From assembly GCF_901538355.1 (NCBI RefSeq), contig NZ_LR593887.1, positions 4,378,920-4,442,919 of the forward strand: a DNA stretch of 64,000 nt, in the 5' to 3' direction. The translations under genes and the position numbers were made by a program. Shown piece by piece: positions 15,050 to 23,487 of the stretch (the stretch's first letter is position 1; every line of letters starts with the position of its first letter). The DNA is from Tuwongella immobilis. GTDB lineage: Bacteria > Planctomycetota > Planctomycetia > Gemmatales > Gemmataceae. The notes under the pieces are model-generated. The model had not been told where the DNA came from and searched no databases. It saw nothing but the letters and a program-made list of their open reading frames with translations.

Positions 15050-18022
15050 ATGCTGCCAATGGTTCGTCCTGCCTGCCTGCTTGGAATCGCCGGGCTGCTG
15101 CTCGCGATTGTCCCGCCTGCGATGGCCCAAAATCTGACGCCGCAACAAGCGATTGCCCGGATGAAGACGCTTCCGGGGTATGAAGTGCGACTCGTCGCCG
15201 CCGAGCCGGATGTTCGCCAGCCGGTCTCGATCAGTTTCGATTCCCAGGGGCGCATGTGGGTGCTGCAATACCTGCAATATCCCAACCCCGCCGGGCTGAA
15301 AGCGGTCAAGCAGGATCAGTATTTGCGGACCATCTGGGATCGCGTCCCCGAGCCACCACCGCGCGGGCCGAAAGGGGCCGACAAGCTCACCATTCTCAGC
15401 GATCCCGATGAACATGGGCACTATCGCAAAGCCAAGGATTTTCTCACCGGCCTGAATCTGGCCACCGGTTTCGCACTGGGGCGAGACGGCGTCTATGTCG
15501 TGCAGGCTCCCTATCTGCTGTTCTACCCCGACCGCAATCACGACGATCAACCCGATGGCGATCCCGAAGTCCTGCTCACCGGCTTCGGCATGGAAGATTC
15601 GCACGCCTACGCGAATTCCCTGCAATGGGGGCCGGATGGCTGGCTGTACGGGGCACAAGGGTCGACCGTGACGGCGAATATCCGCGGCATCGAATTTCAA
15701 CAGGGGATCTGGCGCTACCATCCGGAAACGAAGGTATTTGAACTCTTTTCCGAAGGTGGCGGCAACACCTACGGCCTCGATTTCGATCGGGCCGGGCGCG
15801 TGATTGCGGGCACCAACTGGGGCGGCAAAGCGATGCTGCACCAAGTCCAAGGTGCCTATTACATCAAGGGTTTCGGCAAACACGGCCCACTGCACAACCC
15901 CCATGCCTATGGATATTTCGATCACGTCCCCCAGGCCAATTTCAAAGGCGGCCACGTCACCTGTGGCGGGGTGCTGGTCATGACCGATCGCTTTCCGCAA
16001 CCCCTTCAGGGGCAGTATGTTGCGGGCAATCTGCTCTCCAACGATGTCTACCTGCACACCCTGCAAGCAGATGGATCGAGTTTCAAGGCGACCCAAGGCG
16101 CGGATTTTCTCGTTTCCAACGATCCCTGGTTCCGCCCGATCGACTGTCTCGTCGGTCCGGATGGTGGAATTTATGTCGTCGATTGGCACGACAAGCGAGC
16201 CGCCCACTTGGACCCGGTCGATACTTGGGACCGCACCAACGGCCGAGTCTATAAAGTTGTGCCAAAGGGCAATCAGGCGGAATGGAAGTCTCCCGATTTG
16301 GCAAAACTCCCCGCGTCGGAACTCCTGAAATGGCTGGGAGATGCGAATATCTGGAAAGCCCGAGAAGCCCGCCGAATTCTCACCGACCGCCGCGACCAAT
16401 CGATTCTGCCGAATTTGCTGCAACTGGTCCGCTCCGGTAGTCCCGAGCAATCGCTGGAAGCGATGTGGACCATTTACGGCATCGGTGGCTTGCCCGCGCT
16501 GCCGTCGCAGGAGATGCTGCAACATCCGAACGAACACATTCGCACCTGGATGATTCGGCTGCTGGGCGACACCCACGCCTTTCCCACCGACCTGCACCCG
16601 TTGTTGCACGCCATCGCCGAGCGCGACCCCAGCCCCACCGTGCGCTCGCAACTGGCCTGCTCGCTGAAGCGCATCTCCGACATCGGCATCCGCAACCGGT
16701 TGCTGGCCAGTCTGTTGCAGCGGAAAGACGATCTGCAAGATCCGTACATCCCGATGCTGTTGTGGTGGGTATTGGAAGATCAATCGATCCGCGAACAATC
16801 CGAAACCTTGGCCGTATTCGCCGACCGCAACCTGTGGACCGCCCCCATCGTGGAGGGGGTGATTCTGGAGCGAATCGCCCGACGCTACTTGGCGGAAGGA
16901 ACCGAATCGGGCTATGCCGCCTGCGCTCGCTTGTTGGAATTGGCCCCATCGCCCGCCGCGACTGATCGCTTGATCGTCGGCATGGAAAAAGCCCTCGACG
17001 GCCGCCGACTTGCGAAAGTTCCCGCCAGCCTGGAACAACCGTTGGCATCGCTGCGCAAGTCCCGACCGAACAACGCGTTGCTGCGATTCGCCGTGCGACT
17101 CGGCAGCCAAAGTGCGCTGCAAGAGGCGACCGACCGATTGCAACACCCATCCTGCCCCGAATCCGAACAAATCGCCCTCTTGGAATTGATCGCCCAAGGT
17201 GGCGATGATTCCGTGTTGCCGATTCTGTTGGGAATCTTGCATCAGGCCAAAACCGACCCGCTTCGGCTCGCCGTCTTGCGGCAAATGCAGGCGTTCAATC
17301 AGCCGGTGGTGCCCGAAACCATGCTGGCAATGTACGATCGATCGTCGCGCGGGTTACGCTCCGCCATCATCACCGCCCTGCTCGCCCGCCCCGCCAGCAC
17401 GATCAGCCTGCTCAAACGCATCGATTCCGGCAAAATCAACAAATCCGACCTCACCCTCGACCAACTGCGACAGGTGATGAGCCGATCCCCCAGCCCGGAA
17501 ATCGTCGCACTCATCGACAAACAATATGGCAAAGTGGGAGCCGAACCGACCGGCGAGAAACAAGCCCGAATTGCCTACCTCGGAATCGCCATGCGACGCA
17601 ACACGCCGAATCTCGCCAACGGTGAAACGCTGTTTCGCAAAAACTGCATGGTCTGCCACCAACTGCACAACGAGGGAAATAAAATCGGTCCCGATCTCAC
17701 CACCGCCGATCGTGGCAACCTCGGATTCCTCCTGCTGCACATCGTCGATCCCAGCGCGTCGATCCGCTCCGAATACGTCGCCTGGAATATCGCCACCGTC
17801 GATGGCCGCCTGCTAACCGGCCTGCTCGTGGATCAATCCCCCGCATCCATCACGCTGCTCGACGCCCAAAATCAACGCACGCTCATCTCCCGCGACAAAA
17901 TCGAGGAAATGACCGCCTCCACCGTGTCACTCATGCCCGAAAAGCTGCTCGACAGCCTCTCCGAACAAGAAGCTGTCGACCTGCTCACCTATGTCCAACA
18001 AGCCAAACCCAAACCGCGCTGA
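15050..18022 (+). CDS. PVC-type heme-binding CxxCH dehydrogenase with HEAT-like repeats
   Basis: The protein has 990 residues from the ATG at 15050 (a second ATG at 15059 is equally possible); the frame is open further upstream but the signal peptide begins here (LLGIAGLLLAIVPPAMA). In order: an N-terminal beta-propeller of the glucose/sorbosone dehydrogenase type (about 30-440; GYEVRLVAAEPDVRQP, LQWGPDGWLYGAQG, NTYGLDFDRAGR, FRPIDCLVGPDGGIYVVDW), an alpha-helical HEAT-like region (about 440-830), and a C-terminal cytochrome c with CMVCHQ at about 866-871 and NKIGPDLT after it. The heme Met ligand was not pinned down. The architecture is the planctomycete-expanded PVC heme dehydrogenase, probably a periplasmic sugar or polyol dehydrogenase. 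Substrate unknown. Confidence 0.92.
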   Translation: MLPMVRPACLLGIAGLLLAIVPPAMAQNLTPQQAIARMKTLPGYEVRLVAAEPDVRQPVSISFDSQGRMWVLQYLQYPNPAGLKAVKQDQYLRTIWDRVPEPPPRGPKGADKLTILSDPDEHGHYRKAKDFLTGLNLATGFALGRDGVYVVQAPYLLFYPDRNHDDQPDGDPEVLLTGFGMEDSHAYANSLQWGPDGWLYGAQGSTVTANIRGIEFQQGIWRYHPETKVFELFSEGGGNTYGLDFDRAGRVIAGTNWGGKAMLHQVQGAYYIKGFGKHGPLHNPHAYGYFDHVPQANFKGGHVTCGGVLVMTDRFPQPLQGQYVAGNLLSNDVYLHTLQADGSSFKATQGADFLVSNDPWFRPIDCLVGPDGGIYVVDWHDKRAAHLDPVDTWDRTNGRVYKVVPKGNQAEWKSPDLAKLPASELLKWLGDANIWKAREARRILTDRRDQSILPNLLQLVRSGSPEQSLEAMWTIYGIGGLPALPSQEMLQHPNEHIRTWMIRLLGDTHAFPTDLHPLLHAIAERDPSPTVRSQLACSLKRISDIGIRNRLLASLLQRKDDLQDPYIPMLLWWVLEDQSIREQSETLAVFADRNLWTAPIVEGVILERIARRYLAEGTESGYAACARLLELAPSPAATDRLIVGMEKALDGRRLAKVPASLEQPLASLRKSRPNNALLRFAVRLGSQSALQEATDRLQHPSCPESEQIALLELIAQGGDDSVLPILLGILHQAKTDPLRLAVLRQMQAFNQPVVPETMLAMYDRSSRGLRSAIITALLARPASTISLLKRIDSGKINKSDLTLDQLRQVMSRSPSPEIVALIDKQYGKVGAEPTGEKQARIAYLGIAMRRNTPNLANGETLFRKNCMVCHQLHNEGNKIGPDLTTADRGNLGFLLLHIVDPSASIRSEYVAWNIATVDGRLLTGLLVDQSPASITLLDAQNQRTLISRDKIEEMTASTVSLMPEKLLDSLSEQEAVDLLTYVQQAKPKPR

Positions 18023-18068
18023 GTGCTCCCCCGCTCGCAAGGTCGCAGGGAGTTGTCGTGAGTGTGAC

Positions 18069-18170
18069 ACCCTGTCCGGGGGCGGTGTGGGACCCTGTCC
18101 GGGGGCGGTGTGGGACCCTGTCCGGGGGCGGTGTGGGACCCTGTCTGGGGGTGGTGTGGGACCCTGTCCC
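18069..18170. repeat. 4.4 tandem copies of a 23-bp GC-rich unit
   Basis: The unit ACCCTGTCCGGGGGCGGTGT plus GGG starts at 18069, 18092, 18115 and 18138, with a partial fifth at 18161. The first three copies are identical; the fourth has two C-to-T/G-to-T changes. The period is not a multiple of three, so it breaks any reading frame and is not coding. There are no spacers, so it is not a CRISPR array. It begins 46 bases after the heme dehydrogenase stop. Confidence 0.9.
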
Positions 18171-18179
18171 ACGCCCTGG

Positions 18180-18277
18180 CCAAGGGACTTGGAAGCCCCT
18201 TGGCGAACCCCGGCTTCGCTCCGGTCATTTTTCGGGGCGATCGGTTGACTACGTCATCCCGCTCACCCCGAAAAATG
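18180..18277. repeat. two successive inverted repeats downstream of the 23-bp array
   Basis: CCAAGGG (18180-18186) pairs with CCCTTGG (18197-18203). Then a perfect 12-bp inverted repeat, CATTTTTCGGGG (18226-18237) and CCCCGAAAAATG (18266-18277), encloses 28 bases. Together with the preceding array this looks like a compound intergenic repeat element; the first hairpin may also end the heme dehydrogenase transcript. Confidence 0.7.
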
Positions 18278-18659
18278 CTCGTCGCGGAGGGCCACTTGAG
18301 CCTTCTGCGATCCACAGACGCTGGCTGACGCCCCGTTTCGGTGGCTCCTCAGCCCGCCGATTTCGCTCGCGGAACGTGCGATTGGGGTGGGTTTATCCAT
18401 TTCTGCGAATTGGCTGCCGACACAATTCCAATCCACAGAATCGACAATCCGCGATTGGAATGGAGTCGAATCGCCCCAATGACCATTCCGCGCCACAATC
18501 ACCGTCCCTCTCAGAAGCATGGCGCAAGGGGCGACAGCCAGCAATAGTCCCCCGCAGAGAAGCCCGAAGTGGCTCCTCGCCAGGCACGAGGGTCCGTTCG
18601 TCGATTGTTTGCCGTGAGTGTGCGTGAATTGGGAGGGTACTCGCGACACCCAAGAACGG
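18278..18659. other. gene-poor stretch without a convincing gene
   Basis: Several short frames are open on both strands, but none has a ribosome site with a sensible protein, and none shows the codon bias of neighbouring genes. Similar phrases such as GTGGCTCCTC occur twice (about 18349 and 18571), suggesting decayed repeat material. Confidence 0.4.
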
Positions 18660-18830
18660 TCAAACTTGGGGCGGCACAGGGCGTCCCAAAGCGATCCTCG
18701 TGATGAGAAGCGACGAATAAACGGCCGGTAAAGCAATGAATGCGGGATGATCGATGAGATAAAACTTCATCAATCGGCACCCAATGATCCCGAGCACAAA
18801 AACAATGATAATCAGAACGATCCGACCCAT
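18660..18830 (-). CDS. 56-residue predicted membrane protein
   Basis: This small gene runs from the ATG at 18828-18830 to TGA at 18660-18662. The first 20 residues form a hydrophobic helix (GRIVLIIIVFVLGIIG) followed by a Cys, then RLMKFYLIDHPAFIALPAVYSSLLIT, a probable second helix, and a basic tail. The ribosome site (GTGGG, 5 bases upstream) is weak. The protein matches no family I recognise. Support is the clean two-helix hydrophobic pattern with positive residues on one side. The neighbouring frameshifted gene at 19075-19433 also encodes a small membrane-anchored protein on the same strand. Confidence 0.5.
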   Translation of the reverse strand: MGRIVLIIIVFVLGIIGCRLMKFYLIDHPAFIALPAVYSSLLITRIALGRPVPPQV

Positions 18831-19074
18831 ATCCCACTTGTCTGTTTGAATTCAATTCAATCCGTGATCACTTTCCAGCAATTGAATTCGATTGCACTCG
18901 ATTGAAGTGGTGGAATCGATCCCCACCCTTCCTCGTCGAACCAATCGCCAGCCCCAGCTGTTCAGAAACTCAGCACACGATTCGACATTTGCACTCAACT
19001 AACCCAGCCAGGTCAATGGCTGCAAGGTAAGTTGAATTACAACTGACAACATCATCGCAACCAATAGATCCTTT

Positions 19075-19433
19075 CTAGAGCTTGTTATTGGAGTAAATCA
19101 CCAGACAATCTCGATGCCAACCGGAACCGATTCTCAGTTCAAGACATTTGTCCTTGTCTAAATCGCCGTGTTTCAACCCAAAGAATCCAATTCCTACGTT
19201 GGTATAGTCACCCAATCCTGACAAACCTGGGATAAAAATGGTAATTGGCTCGATTTGAGGGCTGAGAATCTCCCCGATACAACCAACTGAAAATTGCCCA
19301 TCTCGCCATCACTCATCACACGTTTCGTGGGTGGAAAGACACTCGTATCCACCCAGGACAGGATCACCATCAGGGCAATCCCAAACAAAATTAGAACCAA
19401 CGATAACATTTTCCTCAAAGAAATTTTTCTCAT
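19075..19433 (-). pseudogene. frameshifted gene for a small membrane-anchored protein
   Basis: The first frame starts at the ATG 19431-19433: a basic n-region (RKISLRK), a membrane helix (MLSLVLILFGIALMVILSW), then VFPPTKRVMSDGEMG. After about residue 46 the sensible protein continues in the next frame, shifted by -1, to a TAG at 19075-19077, with segments such as LSGLGDYTNVGIGFFGLKHG and DLDKDKCLELRIGSGWHRDC. The shift falls at or near the TTTT run at 19290-19293; adding one base there would give one 119-residue protein. The uncorrected first frame ends at 19194. This is either an inactivated gene, a sequencing error in the homopolymer, or (less likely) a programmed slip. The family was not recognised. 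Confidence 0.6.
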
Positions 19434-19880
19434 GAATTTCTTCTGATGACACTTCGTGATGGTGATTGATGATGATTGAAATCGAGGCCAGGCACCCGCC
19501 AAATGCGGAATCGCTGCCTCCGACACAGACCGTTCGAACGGCAGTTCCCCAACAGCCGTTCTAGATCCACCATGCGTCTCGATTCCTCAACACGCGCAGA
19601 CCGCCGATCAAAGCGTTTGCAATCGACTCAACGGCCTTCAACTGCGGAAGATGCGTTCTTCGGGTTCACTTTGCGTAAATTGCCTTCGACTGATCCATTA
19701 TCCTGATACCAATTGTCCAACGAGAGGGACAGAGTTCAACTGGATTGTGAACAAACCACCCTTCGATTGCCCCGAAGCATGAATGAATCTGCAAATCGGC
19801 TGCGAATCGCAAGCGACAGCGTGGTTGCGGAATCATTTGGGTGAGGTGCCCCCCAGCGAACGGCTGCGGGAGGGTAGTGG
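19434..19880. other. intergenic region, nothing recognised
   Basis: A 44-codon frame on the plus strand from about 19572 has no ribosome site and no recognisable protein. A minus-strand frame ending near 19666 is equally unsupported. It lies upstream of the frameshifted gene and downstream of queA. Confidence 0.4.
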
Positions 19881-20951
19881 TCAATTGGCGGCGGCGTTGA
19901 GGAGGAGCATGGCGTCGCCGTAGGAGAAGAAGCGGTAGCCTTCGGTGATGGCGGTGTTATAGGCGTGGGCGATGGTGTCGCTGCCGGCGAAGGCGTCTAC
20001 TAGCAACAGCAGCGTGGATTTGGGCAGGTGAAAATTCGTAATCAGGCCATCCAAGACGCGGAACGGGTATGGCGGGTGGATGAATAGGTTGGTTTCGCCT
20101 TGCCAGGGTTGGAGGGTGCCGGATTTTGCGGCGGATTCCAAGGCACGGGTCACGGTGGTTCCCACGGCGATGACTCGTCCACCGGCGGATCGGCAGCGAT
20201 CGATCGCCGCCACGGTCGATTCGGGGACCATGCCCCATTCGTGGTGCATGACATGTTGGGTCGGGTCGTTGGTTTTCATCGGCTGGAATGTGCCAATGCC
20301 AACGTGCAGGGTGATGCGGGCACGGGCGACGCCCATCGCCTCCAAGCGGGTGAATAATTCGGGGGTGAAGTGCAACCCGGCCGTTGGAGCCGCAACCGAA
20401 CCGGCAAGGTTGGCGTACACCGTTTGATAGCGTTCCAGGTCGCTGGCTTGCGATCGCCCTTTGCGGATGTACGGCGGCAGGGGAATGCGGCCGTGGGCGA
20501 TGAGCAGCGTTTCGGGCGATTGCTCCGGCTCGGGACGCATCAACCAGTGCCGATCTTCCGTGCGATCGACGAGAATCAACCGCAATGGGGATTCGGGGGA
20601 TGGTGCGTCTTCGGGCGGGTGGATGGTGAAGGATTCGCCGGGTTGGGCATATCCGCGGGTTTGGGCGAGCATTTCCCAGAGTCCCGCATCGGTTTGACGC
20701 AGGTACAACCCTTCCCAGGCGCCGCCGGTTTGGTCGCGTTTGCCGATGAGTCGGGCGGGGAGCACACGGGTGTCGTTGAGCACCAACAAATCGTTGGGGC
20801 GCAACAGGTTGGGCAGATCGTAAAAGTGATGGTGGGATAGCCCGAGTTGGAATCGGGTGACACGAAGCAATCGGGAAGCATCCCGCCGATCTGCCGGGAA
20901 TTGGGCAATGCGATCGGGCGGGAGTTCGTAGTCAAAAAACGGCTCGTTCAT
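19881..20951 (-). CDS. queA: tRNA preQ1(34) S-adenosylmethionine ribosyltransferase-isomerase
   Basis: This 356-residue enzyme starts at the ATG 20949-20951 (MNEPFFDYELPPDRIAQ), matching the normal QueA N terminus; an in-frame start 27 bases upstream adds unconserved residues. Family segments include DLPNLLRPNDLLVLNDTRVLPARL, GRIPLPPYI, RYQTVYA, GSVAAPTAGLHFTPEL, ITLHVGIGTFQP, and GLITNFHLPKSTLLLLV near the end. QueA transfers and isomerises the ribosyl group of SAM onto preQ1-modified tRNA to form epoxyqueuosine in the cytoplasm. Length and motifs are complete. No other queuosine gene is nearby. Confidence 0.97.
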   Translation of the reverse strand: MNEPFFDYELPPDRIAQFPADRRDASRLLRVTRFQLGLSHHHFYDLPNLLRPNDLLVLNDTRVLPARLIGKRDQTGGAWEGLYLRQTDAGLWEMLAQTRGYAQPGESFTIHPPEDAPSPESPLRLILVDRTEDRHWLMRPEPEQSPETLLIAHGRIPLPPYIRKGRSQASDLERYQTVYANLAGSVAAPTAGLHFTPELFTRLEAMGVARARITLHVGIGTFQPMKTNDPTQHVMHHEWGMVPESTVAAIDRCRSAGGRVIAVGTTVTRALESAAKSGTLQPWQGETNLFIHPPYPFRVLDGLITNFHLPKSTLLLLVDAFAGSDTIAHAYNTAITEGYRFFSYGDAMLLLNAAAN

Positions 20952-21006
20952 AGTCACAGTTCCGGCCCGAATCGGCACAGGCGAGGTCGCTCGGGCCGGG
21001 GGTGAA

Positions 21007-21555
21007 TCACTTGAACTTCTTCAGGAATTCGACGAAATCAGCCTTGTGCTTTTCGACGGTCTTCGCCGGTCCCAACAGCGCCAGGTAGTAGCTGCCGCCT
21101 TCGCCATCAAAGACCACATACAGTTGGCGATAGTTCGGCTTGCGGGTGATCTTCGCGTTGGGGGCGAAGGGGGGGAACTTTTCCAGGAAGGTTCCGGTGA
21201 TGTCTTGGAGCGTGGCATCGCGGGCGCCGACCTTCAGCTTTTCGATCTTCTCGTTCAACTTGCCATCTTCGGGAGCTTCGAATTTGGCTTGTTGGCGCTT
21301 CAGATTGGCGTCCAGGCTGCCGGAACCGCCCTTGAAGAAGAAGACGGCCAGTTCCGCATCTTTGTCATCGCCATCCACTTTGGGGATCTTGAATTGGGTC
21401 AGGCGCATGCTGCTGGAAGGGGCTTCTTCCTTCCAGGCGGCTGGTGCCATCGACTTCATGCCGTCGAGTTCGACTTCGGTGCCTTTGTCGTCGGCCCGCA
21501 ACGATCCAACTGTCAGCCCAGCGATTAGGGCGAGAGAAGCGATCCAGGTGCGCAT
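21007..21555 (-). CDS. small exported protein of unknown function
   Basis: The protein has 182 residues with a clear signal peptide (MRTWIASLALIAGLTVGSLRA, cut near residue 21). The mature part is acidic and Lys-rich, with an alternating strand/helix pattern: MKSMAPAAWKEEAP, MRLTQFKIPKVDGDDKDAELAVFFF, and GGSYYLALLGPAKTVEKHKADF near the C terminus. The arrangement recalls the PsbP-like/DUF1795 fold, where a C-terminal phrase on data quality precedes a helix, but I cannot assign it firmly. No catalytic residues stand out. It lies on the same strand as the serine hydrolase at 21640, 84 bases downstream. Confidence 0.75.
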   Translation of the reverse strand: MRTWIASLALIAGLTVGSLRADDKGTEVELDGMKSMAPAAWKEEAPSSSMRLTQFKIPKVDGDDKDAELAVFFFKGGSGSLDANLKRQQAKFEAPEDGKLNEKIEKLKVGARDATLQDITGTFLEKFPPFAPNAKITRKPNYRQLYVVFDGEGGSYYLALLGPAKTVEKHKADFVEFLKKFK

Positions 21556-21639
21556 CGCGGTGGTCCTTGTCCGGAGGAGTGTGAGGTTACGCTAGCAGCG
21601 TTGCCTTATTGTAGCGGACGTTGTCCCAATAGCCAGCAT

Positions 21640-22845
21640 TCACTTTTGTTGTGCGAGTGCCCAATCGGCGACTCGGGTGGCGATCTGCTTGCGAATCGGG
21701 GTGGCGTTCCCCTTCCCTTCGGGATGCAATCGACTGGCCAGCAGAATCACGGCGGTTTCGCTGGGCGGATCGATCCAGATCGACGTGCCGGTGAATCCGG
21801 TGTGGCCAATCCCGCGTCCTTTGGGGAATCGATCGCCGCGCGGGGCGGAAAATCCGGTATCCACATCCCAGCCCAGCGCACGCTTGCCCATGGGGACGGT
21901 GCGTGCGGTCAGGAATTGCTCCAGGGTGGCAGCTCGCAGCGTTCGGCTGCCATCGAGCGACCCGCCGCCCAACAGCATGCGGGCATAGCGACCCAAATCG
22001 GCGGCGGTGCCGAATAATCCGGCGTGACCGGCGACTCCGCCCAGCAAGGCGGCCCGTGGATCGTGAACAGTGCCGCGGACCATCATGCCGTTTCGCGGTT
22101 CGGTGGGGGCGATGCGCGGAATCAGCTTGGCATCCGGACGGAATCCGGTATCGGTCATTTTCAACGGCTGGAATATCCGCTCCCGCGTCCAAACATCCAA
22201 CGGCTGCCGCCCCAATCGCTCGACCAAGTCGCCCAGCACCAGAAAATTGACATCCGAATAGCGAAAGCGCATTCCGGGCGGGTTGAGCGGCGTGAGCGCG
22301 GCAATTCGCGCGAAGGCTTTCTCGCGGCCGTCCCGATAATCGCGCTCCGGATTGTCGGCAATCAGGCCGCTGGTATGCACCAACAACTGCTCAATCGTGA
22401 TTTCTTTCTTGCCCGATGCGGCAAAGGCGGGCCAATGCTTCGCGACCGGGTCGTTGAGTTGGAACAGCCCCTGCTCCCAGACCTGCATGACGGCGGTTGC
22501 GGTTGCGATTGGCTTGGTGAGCGAGGCGAGATCGAAAATCGTGTCGGTGGTCATTGGCTCACGCGCGGGCAGAATCGCGCGATTGCCATAAGCTTCGTGG
22601 AGAATCGTCTCTTGCCGATGCAGGACCAGCAGCACCGCGCCGGGAATTTCGCCCGCCTGAATGGACGCTTCCAGAATGCGTTTGCAGTCCACCCGCAGTT
22701 GTTGACGGCCAGCCGCCGCCGCATCTCGGGTGGTTTCCCGCGGTGCATCGTCGGCGGTTGCGGGTTGGAACCGGGCGGATGTCCCCAGCGCGAACAGGGC
22801 CGCTGCGCTTTGTCCCCAGAAATCGCGTCGCGTGGTCGGCTGCAT
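21640..22845 (-). CDS. serine hydrolase of the beta-lactamase class C family, Tat-exported
   Basis: This 401-residue protein has a Tat-type signal at residues 5-25 (TRRDFWGQSAAALFAL). The class C beta-lactamase/DD-peptidase core is present: SLTK (Ser108-Lys111, SxxK nucleophile motif) after FDLA, YSDVNF (the YxN-type motif) in the middle, and GHTGFTG (the HTG/KTG motif) in the last third. Such proteins are periplasmic esterases, DD-peptidases or amide hydrolases; true beta-lactamase activity cannot be claimed. It follows the TPR gene by 9 bases, so the two are probably co-transcribed. Confidence 0.92.
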   Translation of the reverse strand: MQPTTRRDFWGQSAAALFALGTSARFQPATADDAPRETTRDAAAAGRQQLRVDCKRILEASIQAGEIPGAVLLVLHRQETILHEAYGNRAILPAREPMTTDTIFDLASLTKPIATATAVMQVWEQGLFQLNDPVAKHWPAFAASGKKEITIEQLLVHTSGLIADNPERDYRDGREKAFARIAALTPLNPPGMRFRYSDVNFLVLGDLVERLGRQPLDVWTRERIFQPLKMTDTGFRPDAKLIPRIAPTEPRNGMMVRGTVHDPRAALLGGVAGHAGLFGTAADLGRYARMLLGGGSLDGSRTLRAATLEQFLTARTVPMGKRALGWDVDTGFSAPRGDRFPKGRGIGHTGFTGTSIWIDPPSETAVILLASRLHPEGKGNATPIRKQIATRVADWALAQQK

Positions 22846-22854
22846 GAGACTGCC

Positions 22855-23172
22855 TTATTCGATGGAGGAAAGCAATCCGCTCATTTCGCTGGCGGCGTGG
22901 TCGTTGCGTTGCAGCCGCGCTTGGCTGATTCCGTCCTTCAGAATCGTGACCGCTTGCGCATCGTCACCCAGGCGAATCAACGCCTGTGCCGCCATCAGAT
23001 ACGCGGGCACATAGGGTTCGCGGGCGATCAGGGTGCGCAGTTGCTCCACGGCGGTGCGGTCATCCCCCTGCGAGATGTATTCCATGGCCAGCCCGTAGCA
23101 CAAGAAGGCATCGTTGGGATCATCCGCCAAGAGGGCTTCAATTTGCTGCATTCGAGGGGTTTTGGCAGCCAT
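22855..23172 (-). CDS. short tetratricopeptide-repeat protein
   Basis: The protein has 105 residues from the ATG at 23170-23172; an open frame continues upstream but without conserved residues. It contains two to three TPR-like helix pairs: DPNDAFLCYGLAMEYISQGD, AVEQLRTLIAREPYVPAYLMAAQALIRLGD, and AVTILKDGISQARLQRND. It has no signal peptide, so is probably a cytoplasmic protein-protein interaction module. It lies 9 bases before the serine hydrolase gene on the same strand. Confidence 0.85.
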   Translation of the reverse strand: MAAKTPRMQQIEALLADDPNDAFLCYGLAMEYISQGDDRTAVEQLRTLIAREPYVPAYLMAAQALIRLGDDAQAVTILKDGISQARLQRNDHAASEMSGLLSSIE

Positions 23173-23487
23173 GGGGCGATTCCTGCACAGGCACGTGGGG
23201 CCGATTTCGGGGCAACTGGGGGACAATGCCTGTTGTAGCAGTCGGGAGATGCGTCGCCAAGTTCGGAAGATTCATCCCAATTTCACCAATCGATACGGCC
23301 TGCAAAACAGACAAGCCAGGCCCGATCGGTACGACCGATGAAAGAACGGCGAAACTAGCGGAGATCGGTGCCTGGTGGAATCCAGGAAATCTGGCGAGTC
23401 GGTCGATGAAACCAGAGTCCCGTGGCGTGTCGCATGGTCGCGGCGCGGGTCGGTTGGAAGGACTAGCTTGCAGATTCGAGGGGCAGT
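23173..23487. other. divergent intergenic region between TPR and htrA genes
   Basis: Starts of oppositely directed genes flank this stretch, so promoters for both are expected. No box pair good enough to report was found. Frames crossing it are extensions of the neighbouring genes or shadows. Confidence 0.4.

Noticed and set aside
14723-17284. A long minus-strand open frame (about 850 codons) opposite the heme dehydrogenase
   Set aside because: High-GC shadow of a strongly conserved gene; no ribosome site and Gly/Arg/Gln-rich composition.
18069-18170. CRISPR array
   Set aside because: The 23-bp units abut directly; there are no spacers, no cas genes and no leader.
18278-18659. Several short open frames on both strands
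   Set aside because: No ribosome sites, no hydrophobic or domain pattern, composition like decayed repeats.
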